The notes under the pieces are model-generated. The model worked only from the letters and a program-made list of their open reading frames with translations, was not told the DNA's origin and made no database searches. Positions 21,270-33,141 of a stretch of DNA of 64,000 nt are shown in pieces. The stretch's first letter is position 1. Every line of letters starts with the position of its first letter. The stretch is from Tetrastigma voinierianum (Eukaryota > Streptophyta > Magnoliopsida > Vitales > Vitaceae). The stretch lies in assembly GCA_016808115.1 (NCBI GenBank), contig JAEQBH010001850.1, positions 930,001-994,000 on the forward strand. The letters run 5' to 3'. The position numbers and the translations under genes were made by a program.

Positions 21270-22435
21270 TGTGAAACCCGAGAAAAATCGAATTTTTCTG
21301 AAAAAGGACAAAATGGTAAATTGCCAGAATAGTACATGTTGAAAACCTGGAAATATTCTAATTTTCGGATGACAAAATAGAACTCATCGTTGGATTTGTC
21401 TTGCGAAATCTAGTTACCCAGACAAATTTCGTCGAATTCCGATACAGTCGGATTTTCACGTTTTTCGGGGTGATGAGTGTCCAATGACTCTCAAGGACGA
21501 GATTGTTTACAAAAATCTCGAAAGTTGGGAAATGACTTGAGTCCAGTTCATGGGATGTAATTTGAACTTGAATGGAGATGAAATAAATCGCTTCGAGCCA
21601 GAATCGGACCCGAACGAGGGTGGACACATGGCATGACGTGAGCCACACATCCAACTTAAATTTAAGTTGGGACAAAAGAGGAATTAGGGCTAGAAGAGCC
21701 CATTTTCCTGGTTTGATCAAGAGAGAGAGAGGAGGAGAGAGAAAGAGCAGAGCCAAGGGCTTCCTCCTAAGATCTACGAAGTTCCGTTAGCCGGTTTTCG
21801 TCGGGCCAAGAACGAAAAGTTCATCACATCGACGAGGGGTACGCGTGGGTACTCGGAAAGAGGAATTTCGCCAAAGATCTAAGAAGGGAGATTTCGGGAA
21901 ATTGAAGTTGTCGGGTTTAAGAGGCTTCTTACCCGTGTATCACGCTCCTAGAGGTAAAAGATTCTTCCTACCTTGTCTTACTTTCCATATTTGGGTCGGG
22001 AAAATAGGGTTTTTCGTTTAAGGGCCTATTTGGTGAAGAAAAACTGGATTTTCGAGTCATGCTTGATGTTTCTTTGCTTAGGCGAGCCTTAGTTCGCCTA
22101 GGCGAAGGTGTGAATCTTCTCAGGGAGGATTGGTTCATCGCCTAAGAGAAGGGATGGTTCACCTAGGCGAAGGGGTCCGCCTAGGCGAATGGTCCGCCTA
22201 GGCGAATGGTCCGCTTAGGCGTGAGCATGTATGCCTAGGCGAGCTCGAGGACAGGAAAATGGGACATTCTGGTCTGCCTAGGCGAGGTTGAAGTAGGCGA
22301 GTCATGATCATCCGAGGCCTCGTGTTTATGTTCTCGTTTAGGTCGGTCCTGCCCCCAATTTGTATCGCCGTGGCTCGTGTCTGGGGCCATTATGTGACTT
22401 TGTCTGGGTGTGTCATTGCTTGGAGCACCTACTAA
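21270..22435 (+). repeat. 5' LTR of T1, 5' half only
   Basis: It starts TGTGAAACCCGAGAAAAATC and is collinear with 25875 to about 26950, including TTGCGAAATCTAGTTACCCA and GATGAAATAAATCGCTT. It breaks off after GGCCATTATGTGACTT, about 1.1 kb in; the full copy is about 2.45 kb. GTTTATGTTCTC near 22325 stands where the 3' LTR has its TATA box. Confidence 0.88.
22078..22300 (+). repeat. CCTAGGCGA palindrome cluster in T1 5' LTR
   Basis: Six CCTAGGCGA units occur in about 220 bp, plus TTAGGCG variants. The best is TTCGCCTAGGCGAA at 22093-22106, a perfect 14-nt palindrome. Units in the middle are spaced about 14 bp apart (GTCCGCCTAGGCGAATG repeated). The cluster lies immediately upstream of the TATA position. 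Confidence 0.92.
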
Positions 22436-22489
22436 ACCTCGATTGAGCTCAGAGGATTAGCCTGGCCATTCAGTACATTTCTACTCTTT

Positions 22490-22960
22490 CTTATGGTAAG
22501 AGTATTGTTTGATTCTGGTGCATCTCATTCATTCATTGTTGCATCATATCTGAAAGAGTTGGGCTTAGAGGTTGAAACCTTGGAAGAGCCGTTGCATGTG
22601 AGTTCTCCCATAGGAACTAAGGTGAGGGTTGATCAGATATGTTGGGAGTGTGATATAGAGATCTTAGGGATTCTACTCACTGTGGACCTGAGAGTAATGG
22701 ACATGTCGGAGTTTGATGTCATCCTTGAGATGGACTGGTTGACGACACATCGAGTCATCATTGATTGTGATCGTAGGAGGGTTATAACCTACACACTGGA
22801 TGGTAATTGTATTACGTTTCAGGGGGATAAGCATGACGCTTTACCCTTAGTTGCATACAACTCCAAGTGGCACGAGCAGTGGGCAGGGTGGCTAGCAAGC
22901 CTTACCCTGGAAGATGAGGTGAGACAGTATTTGGATCTACCTCGGGTGATTTGTGAGTAA
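22490..22960 (+). pseudogene. Chromovirus aspartic protease domain of T1 (polyprotein fragment)
   Basis: VRVLFDSGASHSFIVASYLK carries the catalytic DSGA. RVMDMSEFDVILEMDWL follows, then THRVIIDCDRRRVI and ITFQGDKHDA. This is the retropepsin-like domain of Del/Tekay elements at normal length. A single TAA at 22958-22960 ends the frame, and the same frame continues immediately with EDVFWDELPRLPLNRDVDF into RT. The gag part that should precede it is absent. Confidence 0.92.
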
Positions 22961-23735
22961 GAGGATGTTTTTTGGGATGAACTACCAAGGTTACCTCTGA
23001 ATAGGGATGTAGACTTTGTTATTGAGTTACACTTTAGTGCATCGCTTATTTCTATGACTCCGCATAGAATTGCACCTGTTAAGTTACAGGAAATCAAGGT
23101 CCAATTGCAGGAATTGTTGGATAGAGGTTTCATTAGACCGAGCACTTCACCTTGGAGCGCTCCGGTTCTATTTGCCAAGAAGAGGGACAAGACTCTTCGG
23201 TTGTGTATAGATTACCGGAAGTTGAATAGGGCCACTATCAAGAATAGGTACCCTTTGTCGAGGATTGATGATTTGTTTGATCAGTTGAGAGGGGCACGGG
23301 TCTACTCCAAGATAGATCTTCGCACCAACTACCATCAGTTGAGAGTTAGGGAGGTAGATATCCCTAAGACGACGCTGTAACGCGATACGCGCATTCCCCG
23401 AGTTCATAGTGATGCCTTTCTATTGATCTAATACTCCAACAACATCTGGGCGGATCTTATGCATAGGTGTCTGTACCTTCACTGGATCGATTTGTTGTGG
23501 TTTTTGCGGATGACATCTTGATCTACTCCAAGTTTGATGATGATCATGAGGGCCACTTGAGGGTTGATATCGAAACCTTGAGAGAGCATCAGTTGTATGC
23601 CAAATTCAACAATTGTGAGTTTTGGCTTACTGAAGTGAGATTCTTGGGGCACGTGGTATCGACTTCGAGGGTATTCGTGGACCCGGAGAAGGTTGAGGCA
23701 GTTATGAGTTGGTCTTTGACCCGGAGAAGTTAGTC
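22961..23735 (+). pseudogene. pol: Chromovirus reverse transcriptase of T1, broken
   Basis: EDVFWDELPRLPLNRD opens the region, then MTPHRIAPVKLQEIKVQLQE, GFIRPSTSPWSAPVLFAKKR, LCIDYRKLNRATIKNRYPLS and RIDDLFDQLRGARVYSKIDL up to 23380. Frameshifts follow. The catalytic box is FADD near 23505 within VVFADDILIYSK. LREHQLYAKFNNCEFW and VRFLGHVVS then end near 23735. The order is that of gypsy-type RT. Codons around the fingers motif are well kept; the palm region between 23380 and 23466 is short by several residues. Confidence 0.93.
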
Positions 23736-25690
23736 TCAGATAATGACATTCTTTCGACGGCGTATTCCGCGAGGTCTACTGAGGATTTCTCCTAAATTTA
23801 TCTCGCGCCTATGACGAGGTTAACCCATGAGGTCAAGTTTGAGTGGAATGACTTATGTTAGAGGAACTTTCTGAATTAAAGGCTTACGCCGGCTCCTGAT
23901 TACAATAGTCAGGGAGGACGAAGGCCAGAAATATGTTATGATGCCTCGAGGACATATTGAAGGATGTGTTTGATGCGATCTGGAGGTGGTGAGAAAACTA
24001 TGGTTCTCGCGAATGAAGGAGCCATGGGTGAGTCACACTGGCATAGGTGCGACCATTGTCTTTTGCTTAAAGGCTTGGTACCCCACTTGTGCCTCCACGG
24101 TGGCTTGATTCGAGTGTTTTGGGACCCTGGTCTGGGATTCATTTTACCTGCGAGACCACCGACATGTAACGCGCGGTGGATGGAATATCTGGAGAATTAT
24201 GATTTAAATTTGCATTACCATCAGTACAAGGAAAATATGGCTTATGCGCCTTTGAAGTGAGTCATGGGCGTGTTGGTAGTATGCCTTTAGGAATGTGGTC
24301 TTTCGAGGCGTTGTGGGACGATTCGAGCTGTAAATACGGTGATTAGGCTTAGAATGCGTTGGGGGTTTAATTTTTCATGTGTTCACTTATTAAGCCAGTG
24401 ATCGGGATTACGGGGATGGGACAGAGATGATATCCATCGGGATAGAATTACGATCAGTGGGGCGAAGAGCTTGGACCATGCACATAGATGGTAGTCGCCC
24501 GGTACATAGGGGCGGATTTGTGGTTCCCCGATCATAAGATCTGAGATCGAGGAGATCCTCGGGGAGTTCCATTGCTCGTTTTCTGCATTGCATCTAGGTG
24601 AGTGCAGATGTACCCACGATCGTCGCCAGTGGTGGATGAAGAAACACGTTGGAGATTTGAGATTCGGCGATGTCGTAATCGATGAGTAAGGTTGAACACC
24701 AGAGGTCAGCAGGATTACTCTAACCATTGGGGGTAGTTGAGTGGAAGGGGGAGCACATCACGATGGATTTTGTGACTCACTTGCCACGGACATCGCGAGA
24801 ACATGACGTTGTGTGGGTGATAGTGGACCGGCTCACTAAGTCGGTACACTTTTAGGTTGTGTGGATGACTTTCCTGCTGGAGAGTCTCTGAGTTATATAC
24901 GAGATTGTAATGCGGTTACATGGGTGCCGGTGTCCATCAGTATCATATCGGGATCCCGGGTTTACGACTCATTTTGGGAGAGCTTCGATCGGCCATGGGG
25001 ACATGGTTGATGATGTGCGACTTTTCATTCCCAACAAAGCGGTGATCGAGAGAGGACCGTCACACATTAGAGGACATGCTCTGGGCATGTGTCACGGATC
25101 GGGTAGTTGGGAAGAGCATTTACCCTTGGTGGAATTCCTCTGTGTTGGATTATCTAGTAGAGCATCTGGATGGCACCACTAGCGGTTGTTGTGGCTGACC
25201 ATGTCGATCTTGGTTTTGGATGGGGATGGGAGAAAGAACCTGCAGGTTCGAGTTAGTTAGGGCACACCGAGAAGGGTGGATTTAGTCAGGCGATACTTCT
25301 CCAGTGGCTCGGAGTCGACGGAAGGCTACGGCAGATGGACTACGTTGGCTTATAGAGTTTGAGGTAGGTGATCGTGTGCTTGAAGGTGATGCTGAAGTGG
25401 TAAGGTTTAAGTCGATGGGAAGCTATCGCTAGGGTATATTGGGCCATGGTGCCGGAAGATTAGGTATGGTGGCATACCGGTTGGCTTTACCACTGAGTTT
25501 ATCAAATGTACATGCGGTATTCCATGTCTCCATGCTTTGGAGGTACACCTTAGATTCGACTCATGTGGTGGATTGCGGAGAGCTTGTAGTTGATGCAGAT
25601 GGAACCTTCGAGGAGGGACCTATGTGTATCATGGATGTTGAGGATCAAGTTTTGAAGCAAGGCCAGTGAGGCGCTAGTGAGAGGTGTCGT
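23736..25690 (+). pseudogene. RNase H, integrase and C-terminal domain of T1, badly broken
   Basis: RNase H is only traceable as fragments at 23760-24260. Integrase core pieces are VVEWKGEHITMDFVTHLPRT with the first Asp (about 24730-24785) and DVVWVIVDRLTKSVHF (24805-24850). The second Asp is in GVPVSIISxRDPxFTTHFGR (about 24925-24975) and EEHLPLVEF is near 25110. The C-terminal frame 25439-25669 has MVAYRLALPLSLSNVHAVFH and GELVVDADGTFEEGPMCIMD, the post-integrase/chromodomain-linker region of chromoviruses. The chromodomain itself is not readable. Confidence 0.85.
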
Positions 25691-25874
25691 GGCGACATGG
25701 AATAGAGCGACATGGGACACAGACCTTTATGTAGGTGTGACTATCACCGCTTCTTGTTGAGGAAGAAATTATGTTTTAATCATTCATATTAAATATTTAT
25801 TTGCATATGTGAGGTTATAGTGTATCTTTGCATATGTATAGGAATTACAGATGAGAATTACTAAGAGGAGAGAA
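25691..25874 (+). other. T1 3' end and polypurine tract
   Basis: The untranslated end closes with AAGAGGAGAGAA at 25863-25874, just before the LTR start TGTAAAACCC. A polypurine tract here would prime plus-strand DNA synthesis in intact relatives. The matching tracts of E and D are at about 56178-56190 and 58805-58816. Confidence 0.75.
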
Positions 25875-28325
25875 TGTAAAACCCGAGAAAAATCGAATTT
25901 TTCTAAAAAAGAGCAAAACGGTAAATTTCTAGAATAGTACAGGTTGAAAACCTAGAAATTTCTAGATTTTAGATGACGAAACAGAACTCACTGTTGGATT
26001 CGTCTTGCGAAATCTAGTTACCCAAATGAGTTTCATTGAATTCTGAGACAGTCGGATTTTCACATTTTTCGGGGTGATGAATGTCTAGTGACTCCCATGG
26101 ACGAGATCGTTTATGAAAATATCGGAAGTTGGGAAATGACTTAAGTCAAGTTCATGGGATATAATTTGAACTTGAAAGGAGATGAAATAAATCGCTTGAG
26201 ACGGGGACGGACCGAGCGAGGGTGAATGAGTGGCACGGCGTGGGCGCGCATCCCGAGCTGCAAACGAGTTCGGACCAAAGAGATTGGGCTGAAGGCCGTT
26301 TCCTAGTTTGATCGAGAAGAGAGAGAGAGGAGAAGAGAAGAAGAGCTGGGGAAACCCATCAGGGTCCTATAGGTTATACATTTGGGTTTTTCGTGGGCGA
26401 AGCGGATTATCGCATTGTGAGGGTACATAGTGCAGGAAGAGGATTGTAGAAGATCCAAGAAGAGGGAGATTTCGGGAGAAATGTCGGGTTGGTGGAATTA
26501 GGGGCTTCCTACGGTGTGTCATGCTCACAGAGGTAAGAGATGAAAACACTTTCCATCTTTGGGCTGGAAAGGGGGTTTTTAAGTTTAAGGACTTGTTTGG
26601 CTTGGTTTGGTTTTGCTCGATGTTTCTTCGCCTAGGCGAGCCTCAGTTCGCCTAGGTGAAGGTGTGAATCTTCTCAGGGAGGATTGGTTCATCGCCTAAG
26701 CAAAGGGATGGTTCACTTAGAATGGTCGCCTAAGTGGGCATGTCACGCTTTAAGCGAGCAGGATGGGAGAATGGACGTTCTGGTTCACCTAGGCGGGGTT
26801 GTATCTTGCTGGCGAGGGTTCTAATATCTACGCTAAGCAGGGCTCACGGCCCCAGCTAGAGACCTTGTGTTTATATATATGAGTTGATCTGTTGCCCCGG
26901 TTTGTGATTGTTGTGGCTTGCTTCGGGGGCCATTATGTGACTTGTTTAGGTGTGTCATTGCTTGACTAAGAGTGACATGTTTGGATGTCAATATGTGCGT
27001 TCTAATATGTTGACATGTGATGAGTTTATATGATCAAATGGCCATGATATGGCTTGATTTTGAGTGTGCCACTATAGTGACCTGTTTAGATGTCAATATG
27101 AGTACTTCAACGTGTCGACATGTGATGAATTGTTATGTGCAATGGCCATTACATGGCTTGCATGTGTGTCATTGCTTGATCATAAAATAAATCAGTTCAG
27201 ATGTAAGATATTGATATATGCTTGTATGATATATTGACATGAATGAAATGATGTATGGAAGTCATATACAGGTGATGTGATTATCCATGGCCGTTAAGTG
27301 GTGTGGATTGTGTTGTTCATGTGGCATTCCATCATGCATGACATGATATAACATGTAATATTATCTTATTGCTGTGCAGGGCAATCACATTAAATGGGTG
27401 TGAGTGCATGGTTAATGAATTGACACTGTTTAGTGTTTGATTGGGTGGGCTCGGTTACATGGGACAATGTCTAACAAAGTCACACGATTAATTAAAATGG
27501 TAAAGAAAATATGTGTCAGTGCTCAGTGAAGGATAGATCCCAGTCGGGTGAAAACCCTTGATTATGGTCGAACGTAGTCCCATGAGTGAAAGCGATAGTG
27601 TCTAGGTTTGAAGCCTACGATTGAAGCAAAAATCCACTAACCCACAAGGCGCATGATTTTGGGCCATAAAGTGAAGTCATTGATGAATCATCAAAATCTT
27701 TTGGTTTATAAACAAATGAAATGTGTTTTGAAAATGATCATTGGATGTCATCGGAATGTGGTTCATCTTACATGACCGGCGTTGTGTGAAGTCGATTGAG
27801 GACTCGGCCCGCGTGATACATAGTTGAGTCTCATCTCATTTCATGGCATGACATGTAGGATTCCATATAGAATTGTCATATTCTTGTTGGAATGTGAATG
27901 TGAAATATTAAGTAAACATTGCATGTGCACTTAGGTGGGAGTAGTATATGGAAGTATTTCTAAAGCTGGCTCACCCTTTATGGAGACGACCTTTTTGCAA
28001 GTCTGAGATTCTTTGATGGTGACATCAGACAAGGCGTGATGCGAGAAGAAAGTAGACATGTGGCCTTGATAAATCTTACATAAAAGTGCGAGAGACGAGC
28101 TAGTTCCTAGCATGTATTTTTGTATAAAAGAATTGTAACTAAATTTTTGAATTGTTTCAAGCATAGTGGGTGTAATAATGGCAGAGGGTCATGGTGGGAC
28201 TCTTCTGTGGGTTATGTTATATCTTATTCTATTATTTTTAACTTAAATATGAATGAATGGGTCGTTGAAGGGACGTATAGAGTGGTTCCAAGTAACACAG
28301 GTGTCCTTGAGTAATTGGTACCAAT
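25875..28325 (+). repeat. 3' LTR of T1
   Basis: It starts TGTAAAACCCGAGAAAAATC. The first 1.1 kb matches the truncated 5' LTR with many substitutions, so the insertion is old. A TATA box (TTTATATATATGAG) lies at about 26870, just after the palindrome cluster. It ends near GAGTAATTGGTACC, where an inverted copy begins. No gene is supported inside. Confidence 0.86.
26628..26830 (+). repeat. CCTAGGCGA palindrome cluster in T1 3' LTR
   Basis: TTCGCCTAGGCGAG, TTCGCCTAGGTGAA and TTCACCTAGGCGGG units lie among decayed versions. The cluster is less complete than the 5' LTR copy. It ends about 40 bp before the TATA box at 26870. Confidence 0.85.
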
Positions 28326-28329
28326 CCGG

Positions 28330-30030
28330 TCTGTGGTCGGAACGCCAATGACTGAGTAGAAATTCCGCGGGTTGGCTGACTAGTGGCCTGGACCTCGAGT
28401 TTTGAGGGACATCCTGCAACGGACTACAAATCCAAGACACTTTATGCTGCACATTACAGGGACTATGTCGACCATAATTAGGCGGGTCTGCTTTTTCACA
28501 CGAGAGGATCCCATCCTTACTTGCTGATACTGTGCATATTTTCTTTATCATTTTAATCGTCGATCGGGCTATTTGGACGTTGTCCCGTTCCAAGCGAAGT
28601 CAAAACGATCAAATAACAAATGACGCGATGTTGATTCATTAACCGCTCCGTGGCAATGGTGTCGATGCGCATACGGTAATGTACATTGTATTATATCATG
28701 TCTATGCATAATGAATCTGCGCTGGACAACCACGATCACGCAGCTACTTCACAGAGATTAATATTGTTGATCCATTACACGCATATGACTTTGCCACATC
28801 ATTTCATTCATGTCAATATATCATACAACCTTATATTAACATTTTATCATTATGTTCATGATCAACTGTGACACGCACACTGAAGCGACCATGTAATGGC
28901 CATTTGCCGCAACAATTTATCACATGTTAATATATTAGAACACACACATTGACATTCAAACATGTCACTCTTAGTCAAGAAATGACACAATCAAACAAGT
29001 CATATAATGGCCTCAGGCAGACTGCCAAACAATGATCTCAAAATTAGGCCACGAGGCCGACCACAAATAGACGCAAGCACGAGGCCTTAAATAGTAAGCG
29101 AGGCTCGCTGGCGTGCGAAGTGGTTCGCTGGCGAAGCAATGACCTCTCGCTAGCGAACTAAAGGTCTCATGTTTGCCCTCGGGCTCACCTAGGCTTACGT
29201 GCACTGCTTTGCCTAAGTGAACCATCATTTGCTTCAGGTGAAAAACAATCTTCCACGAGAAGATTGTGGCATATCTTAGGCGGCCGAGGTTCCTGGCGAA
29301 AAACATGAGCAGACAAAAAATCAGTTTTCCTTTGCCAGTGAGTACTTATGAAAAACCTATTTTCGACCCGAAAGATGGAAAGTAAGCGAGTAGGAAGATA
29401 CTACCTCACAAGAAGCGTGTCACATACTGGTGGAAATATATAAACCAATGAAGAGTGATTTCAAAAGATACCATCTTGATGTTTGACGATCTCATGGGAC
29501 ACCTTGTCTGCAAATCGATACGATGAACTTTTTGTTCTTGCGCAGGCCGAAAAGAAATCAACCATGGAACCCTAAAGTAAGAATCTTGGGAAGGCCTTTG
29601 GCTCTCTCTTTCTCTCCTACTCTCTCTCTCAGTGATGGGAAAAATGGGCTCTTACAGCCCTGTTCTCTTTTGTTGACTTAGATTTAAGTTGGATGTGGGA
29701 ACCGCGTTTATTGCCACTTGTCCACCCTCGTTGAATTACGATTCTAGTCAAGGCTTGATTTATTTCGATCTTTGTTCAGTTAATTATAGCTGAAACGGCT
29801 GATCATTTAAACAGATTTTAAGTAAGCGATCGTTTTAGAATCTTGGACACCATGCTTGGCATGAAAAAGTAAGTTATGCAGAATTTGGCTTTTGGGTAAA
29901 TGGATTTTAGAGAAAAATCTAACGATGGTCCGGTTGTCGTAGAGATCTGAAAATTTTAGGTTTTCAACTTGTACTATTATGGCATTTACAGACTTTGTCA
30001 TTTTTAGAAAAAAATTGATTTTTAAAGTTT
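28330..30030 (-). repeat. Inverted chromovirus LTR copy (L)
   Basis: The reverse complement is collinear with 25875 to about 27600. Examples are GGCCATTATATGACTTGTTT, CTAAGAGTGACATGTTTGAA, GATAAAGAAAATATGC and ACTTGTACTATTATGG near the start. The LTR start lies near 30030 and the copy is missing its last 700 bp. Its palindrome cluster (about 29095-29200) uses TTCGCTAGCGA and TTCGCCAGCGAA in place of CCTAGGCG. Confidence 0.82.
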
Positions 30031-30503
30031 GAGTTTGTTGTAGTGAAGGGTTAAATTTAGATTCTGTTTCGCTTCTTTAAATAAAATAAAATAATGGTTA
30101 GTGGTGTAGTGTAGATTAACTTGGTAGGAGAATTAAAGGTCAAAGAAAAAAAAGAATAGGAAACCACCGTAAGCTATGAGTTTGTGAATGAAAAGAAAAA
30201 AGAAAAAAAAAGGAAGAAGAAGAAATGTAGTAACCGTAGACTTTGAGTTTATGAATTAAAAAAAAAAAAGTAGGTGACAATTTAACCAAAAAAAAAAAAA
30301 AGGAAGGAGACAGGAACCTTAGTACCAAAAAAGAAGTAGGGGACCACATTAAGAGAGAAAAAAATTATATAAGTGGAAATTTTGAGATGTATGTGAAGTG
30401 AGTTGAAAGAGTGAGAATGAATATTTAAATGATTTTGATTAGGTAAAGTGAAAGTCGAAGGAATGTAGTAAAAGCGAAAAGTTAACATTATAAATGACCA
30501 ATA

Positions 30504-30542
<39 letters not shown>

Positions 30543-31514
30543 ATATATAATGAACCTCAAAACCTTCATAAGTATGATCTTGAAAACCTAGGTATAAGAA
30601 ACCTAGGAAATAATTGGATTCACGTTGGATGCTTGAAATAAAAGAGAATAATGTTAAATATTCAAGATTTATTTTAGAAAAAGCAATCAATACGTGGATA
30701 ATTTTGAAAAGAAGGCAATAAAACAAATAAGATAAGTTTGAAGAAGACTGAAATTTGTATAAATATTTATTTGATAAGTGTTTGAAGATATATATGTATT
30801 TTAACAGTATTGAAGGTACTTGGAAATAACGTATATTAAATAATACTTGTTATAAATTATATGATATTTATTAGGTAATAAAATTTAGATAAGTATTGTT
30901 TAATAATATAATTTATAAAATATTATTAATGTTATTTCTTTCCTGACAAAGATTTTCATTTGAATTAAAGAGTACAAAAAAATCAATAAATTATTAAAAT
31001 AAGATCCGAAAGGAATATGAGTTTTATAAAATTTGAAAAACTACTTAATTTAAATAGTTATCATTTAAAAAGTTGTCAATATGTTTGAGTAAACTTTATA
31101 ACAATAAAATCATGTTCATAGAGTAAACTTTATAAATCACAAATTTTATAAAATATTTAGAAACCCATTAACTTTTATTATGTGATTAAAGTTAAAAATA
31201 ATATAATTACTAAGAATATCATATTAGGAAGGTTAGGAATAAATAAGTAATGATGATAGTTTGTTATTCCTTATTATTTTAATTAGAAATACTGCTTGGG
31301 ATGAAGTGCCCGGATTAAATGCTGAGGCTTTTAGATATCGCGCTGAAGCGAGGATATTATCTGATTTTGCAAAGAAGATATTTTATATGTTTTGCATAAA
31401 GTCATATATAATTATTTTGAAAAATATATTTGTTTGCCTTTTATATTGAGATGGAAAGTTTGGTTCATTTCTGCCTTTGTTGTCTGGGATCAAATAGAGA
31501 TTTTCCATGAAAGT
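30031..31514 (+). repeat. LTR F1, left part (split by element D)
   Basis: This very AT-rich stretch has no gene. From 30950 to 31514 it is the reverse complement of about 62925-63500 (shared: TATGTTTTGCxTAAAG, GAGATTTTCCATGAAAGT, ATTTATAAAxTTTAC), so it is the left part of an LTR whose inverted copy is F2. The LTR resumes at 60512. The stretch also holds A-runs at 30258-30269 and 30288-30301 and an (AT) tract at 30507-30540. Confidence 0.7.
30507..30540. repeat. (AT)n microsatellite
   Basis: An uninterrupted AT dinucleotide run of about 34 bp lies in AT-rich LTR sequence. Confidence 0.95.
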
Positions 31515-33120
31515 TGTAAAACCCGGGAAAATTACAAATTTTAAAGAAAAATGATAAAATGGTAAATTGATTAAATAGAAATTTTAAATCTTGGATGTAA
31601 ACAGTTCGTTGGAATCGTCTCGCGAAGTCTATTCTGTACAAAGAGATTAGACCAGTTACGAAATAGTCGTAATTGGCGTTTTTTGAAGCGTCCCAAGTTA
31701 GTCGAGAATCGCGTGACATTGAGAGGCGTGTGATGTGATAAAGTCATTTCTTCACGTATCGTGGCGCATCTTGCGTTGGTAGGATGATGGAGATGGTGGA
31801 ACTTCAGATTAAGTGTGTGTGAAAATCAGTAAAGATTGAAGTGGGTTAAAGTGAAAGAGTAGATGAATAAGACGAGAATGGCGTCTTCTTAACAACGCCG
31901 TTTTGGCAAAAGCGTGCGGTGAAGGGAGATTCGTATTTGAGAAAGGTGACACCGCCTAGAGATTGACGTTCGATTTATCGGTTCTCTTGGGCGAGAAATA
32001 TGAAAACATTCTGGCGATAAAGGCTCTGGCATTAGCGGTACATGAGTTGACAGTTCCAGGGAGTGAGGATCTTTTCACTCTTGGTTTATTATTTGGATAA
32101 GAGCGATTTTAATAGATATAGAGTTTGTTGAGGCTTGAATGAGGTAGTGTTGTGGTGCAATCTTTGGAGACGAAAGGAGAGAATCCTGGCGTGACGATTA
32201 CAAGGCCTGGGTTCTATTGTTTCACGTGATTTTTATTGTTGTTAGATTGAAATAGATTGCTTGGATTTGATATTAGCCCGTGCAGGCTAATTTTGTGTTA
32301 ATGATTGTGAGATTGAATATGTGGATGTATGAATTAATTTTTGTTAATGTCTATACATGTAAAATATATTATGAATTGTTGAAAATGGCATAATGCATTC
32401 CCATATGCAGGGGCTCCCCAGAGCGATAGGTGTGAAAGTACACATGACACGAAATGAAAGAAAGTGAAAATGGTTGTGAGAAAGGAATTTCGAGGAAGAT
32501 TTTGAAGAGTATTGGAGAGTTATCCAACCAGTTCATCTCGGAGCGGAGCGTGTTGTTTCGGAGGAGGAATTACGATAATTCACCTCGGAGGTTATCTATA
32601 TTCTGCAAAGTCGGTAGTAAGTTTTGAACCTTTTGTTTTGGCGTATTTCTCGCATTTAGGCTTGGCACCATGTGAGGGAGTCGATGAGGACTCGAGACAT
32701 GGGATTGGGCATGTGGGCGTTCAAGTAGGATCATGTATTTGTGAGTGTGTTTGGTTGCTATGATGTGTTTTGGTGAGATGTGTGTGAAGATTATCAACGC
32801 TACGGCATTGCTCCTGTCGAGAATCATTATTTTAGGTATAAGAAGTGTGGGGAGGGACGAGCTCACAGAAATGCGTATTAAGCCGGATTGTAAGCTTTGA
32901 CATTTCTTTGTAAAACATATGCAACTCTGGTGCGATATATGTTTTGGTTAAGGTAATGTAATAACCTAAACTATTGTAGTATAGTTGATGTATTTTGGTG
33001 AGTATTGATGTATGGGCCGGTGGCGCTTTTTACTCATGTATAGGTCTCTGGCCATGGAGACCTTACCAGATATTCTAGTTATTGGGTTGTCAAGAAGACA
33101 CCAGGGATTGGGAGTAATGT
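31515..33120 (+). repeat. 5' LTR of D
   Basis: It starts TGTAAAACCCGGGAAAATTA. It shares with 58818-60511 the blocks CCGTTTTGGCAAAAGCGTG, GAGGATCTTTTC, AGCGATTTTAAT, GAATTAATTTTTGTTAAT and CAAGTAGGATCATGTATTTG. It ends just before the primer site. Short frames such as 32512-32763 are not genes. Confidence 0.85.
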
Positions 33121-33124
33121 ATCT

Positions 33125-33141
33125 TGGTATGAGGCTAAGGT
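33125..33141 (+). other. Primer-binding site of D, initiator Met-tRNA type
   Basis: TGGTATGAGGCTAAGGT resembles the usual TGGTATCAGAGC site of chromoviruses with small changes, and sits 4-5 bp after the LTR end. Confidence 0.75.

Larger units (their letters stand above)
21270..28325 (+). mobile_element. Del/Tekay-like chromovirus retrotransposon T1, lacking gag
   Basis: A truncated 5' LTR (21270 to about 22435) joins the protease directly at about 22490, with no primer site or gag. RT, RNase H, integrase and a C-terminal domain follow to 25670, then a polypurine tract and a 3' LTR at 25875. Protease and RT wording match element E at 52612-56190, which also lacks gag. Confidence 0.85.

Noticed and set aside
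21358..21756. Minus-strand frame of 132 residues
   Set aside because: It is antisense within the T1 5' LTR; the matching stretch of the 3' LTR does not keep it open.
28680..28871. Small plus-strand frame (61 residues)
   Set aside because: It lies in the inverted LTR L, and the aligned part of the T1 3' LTR has no equivalent frame.
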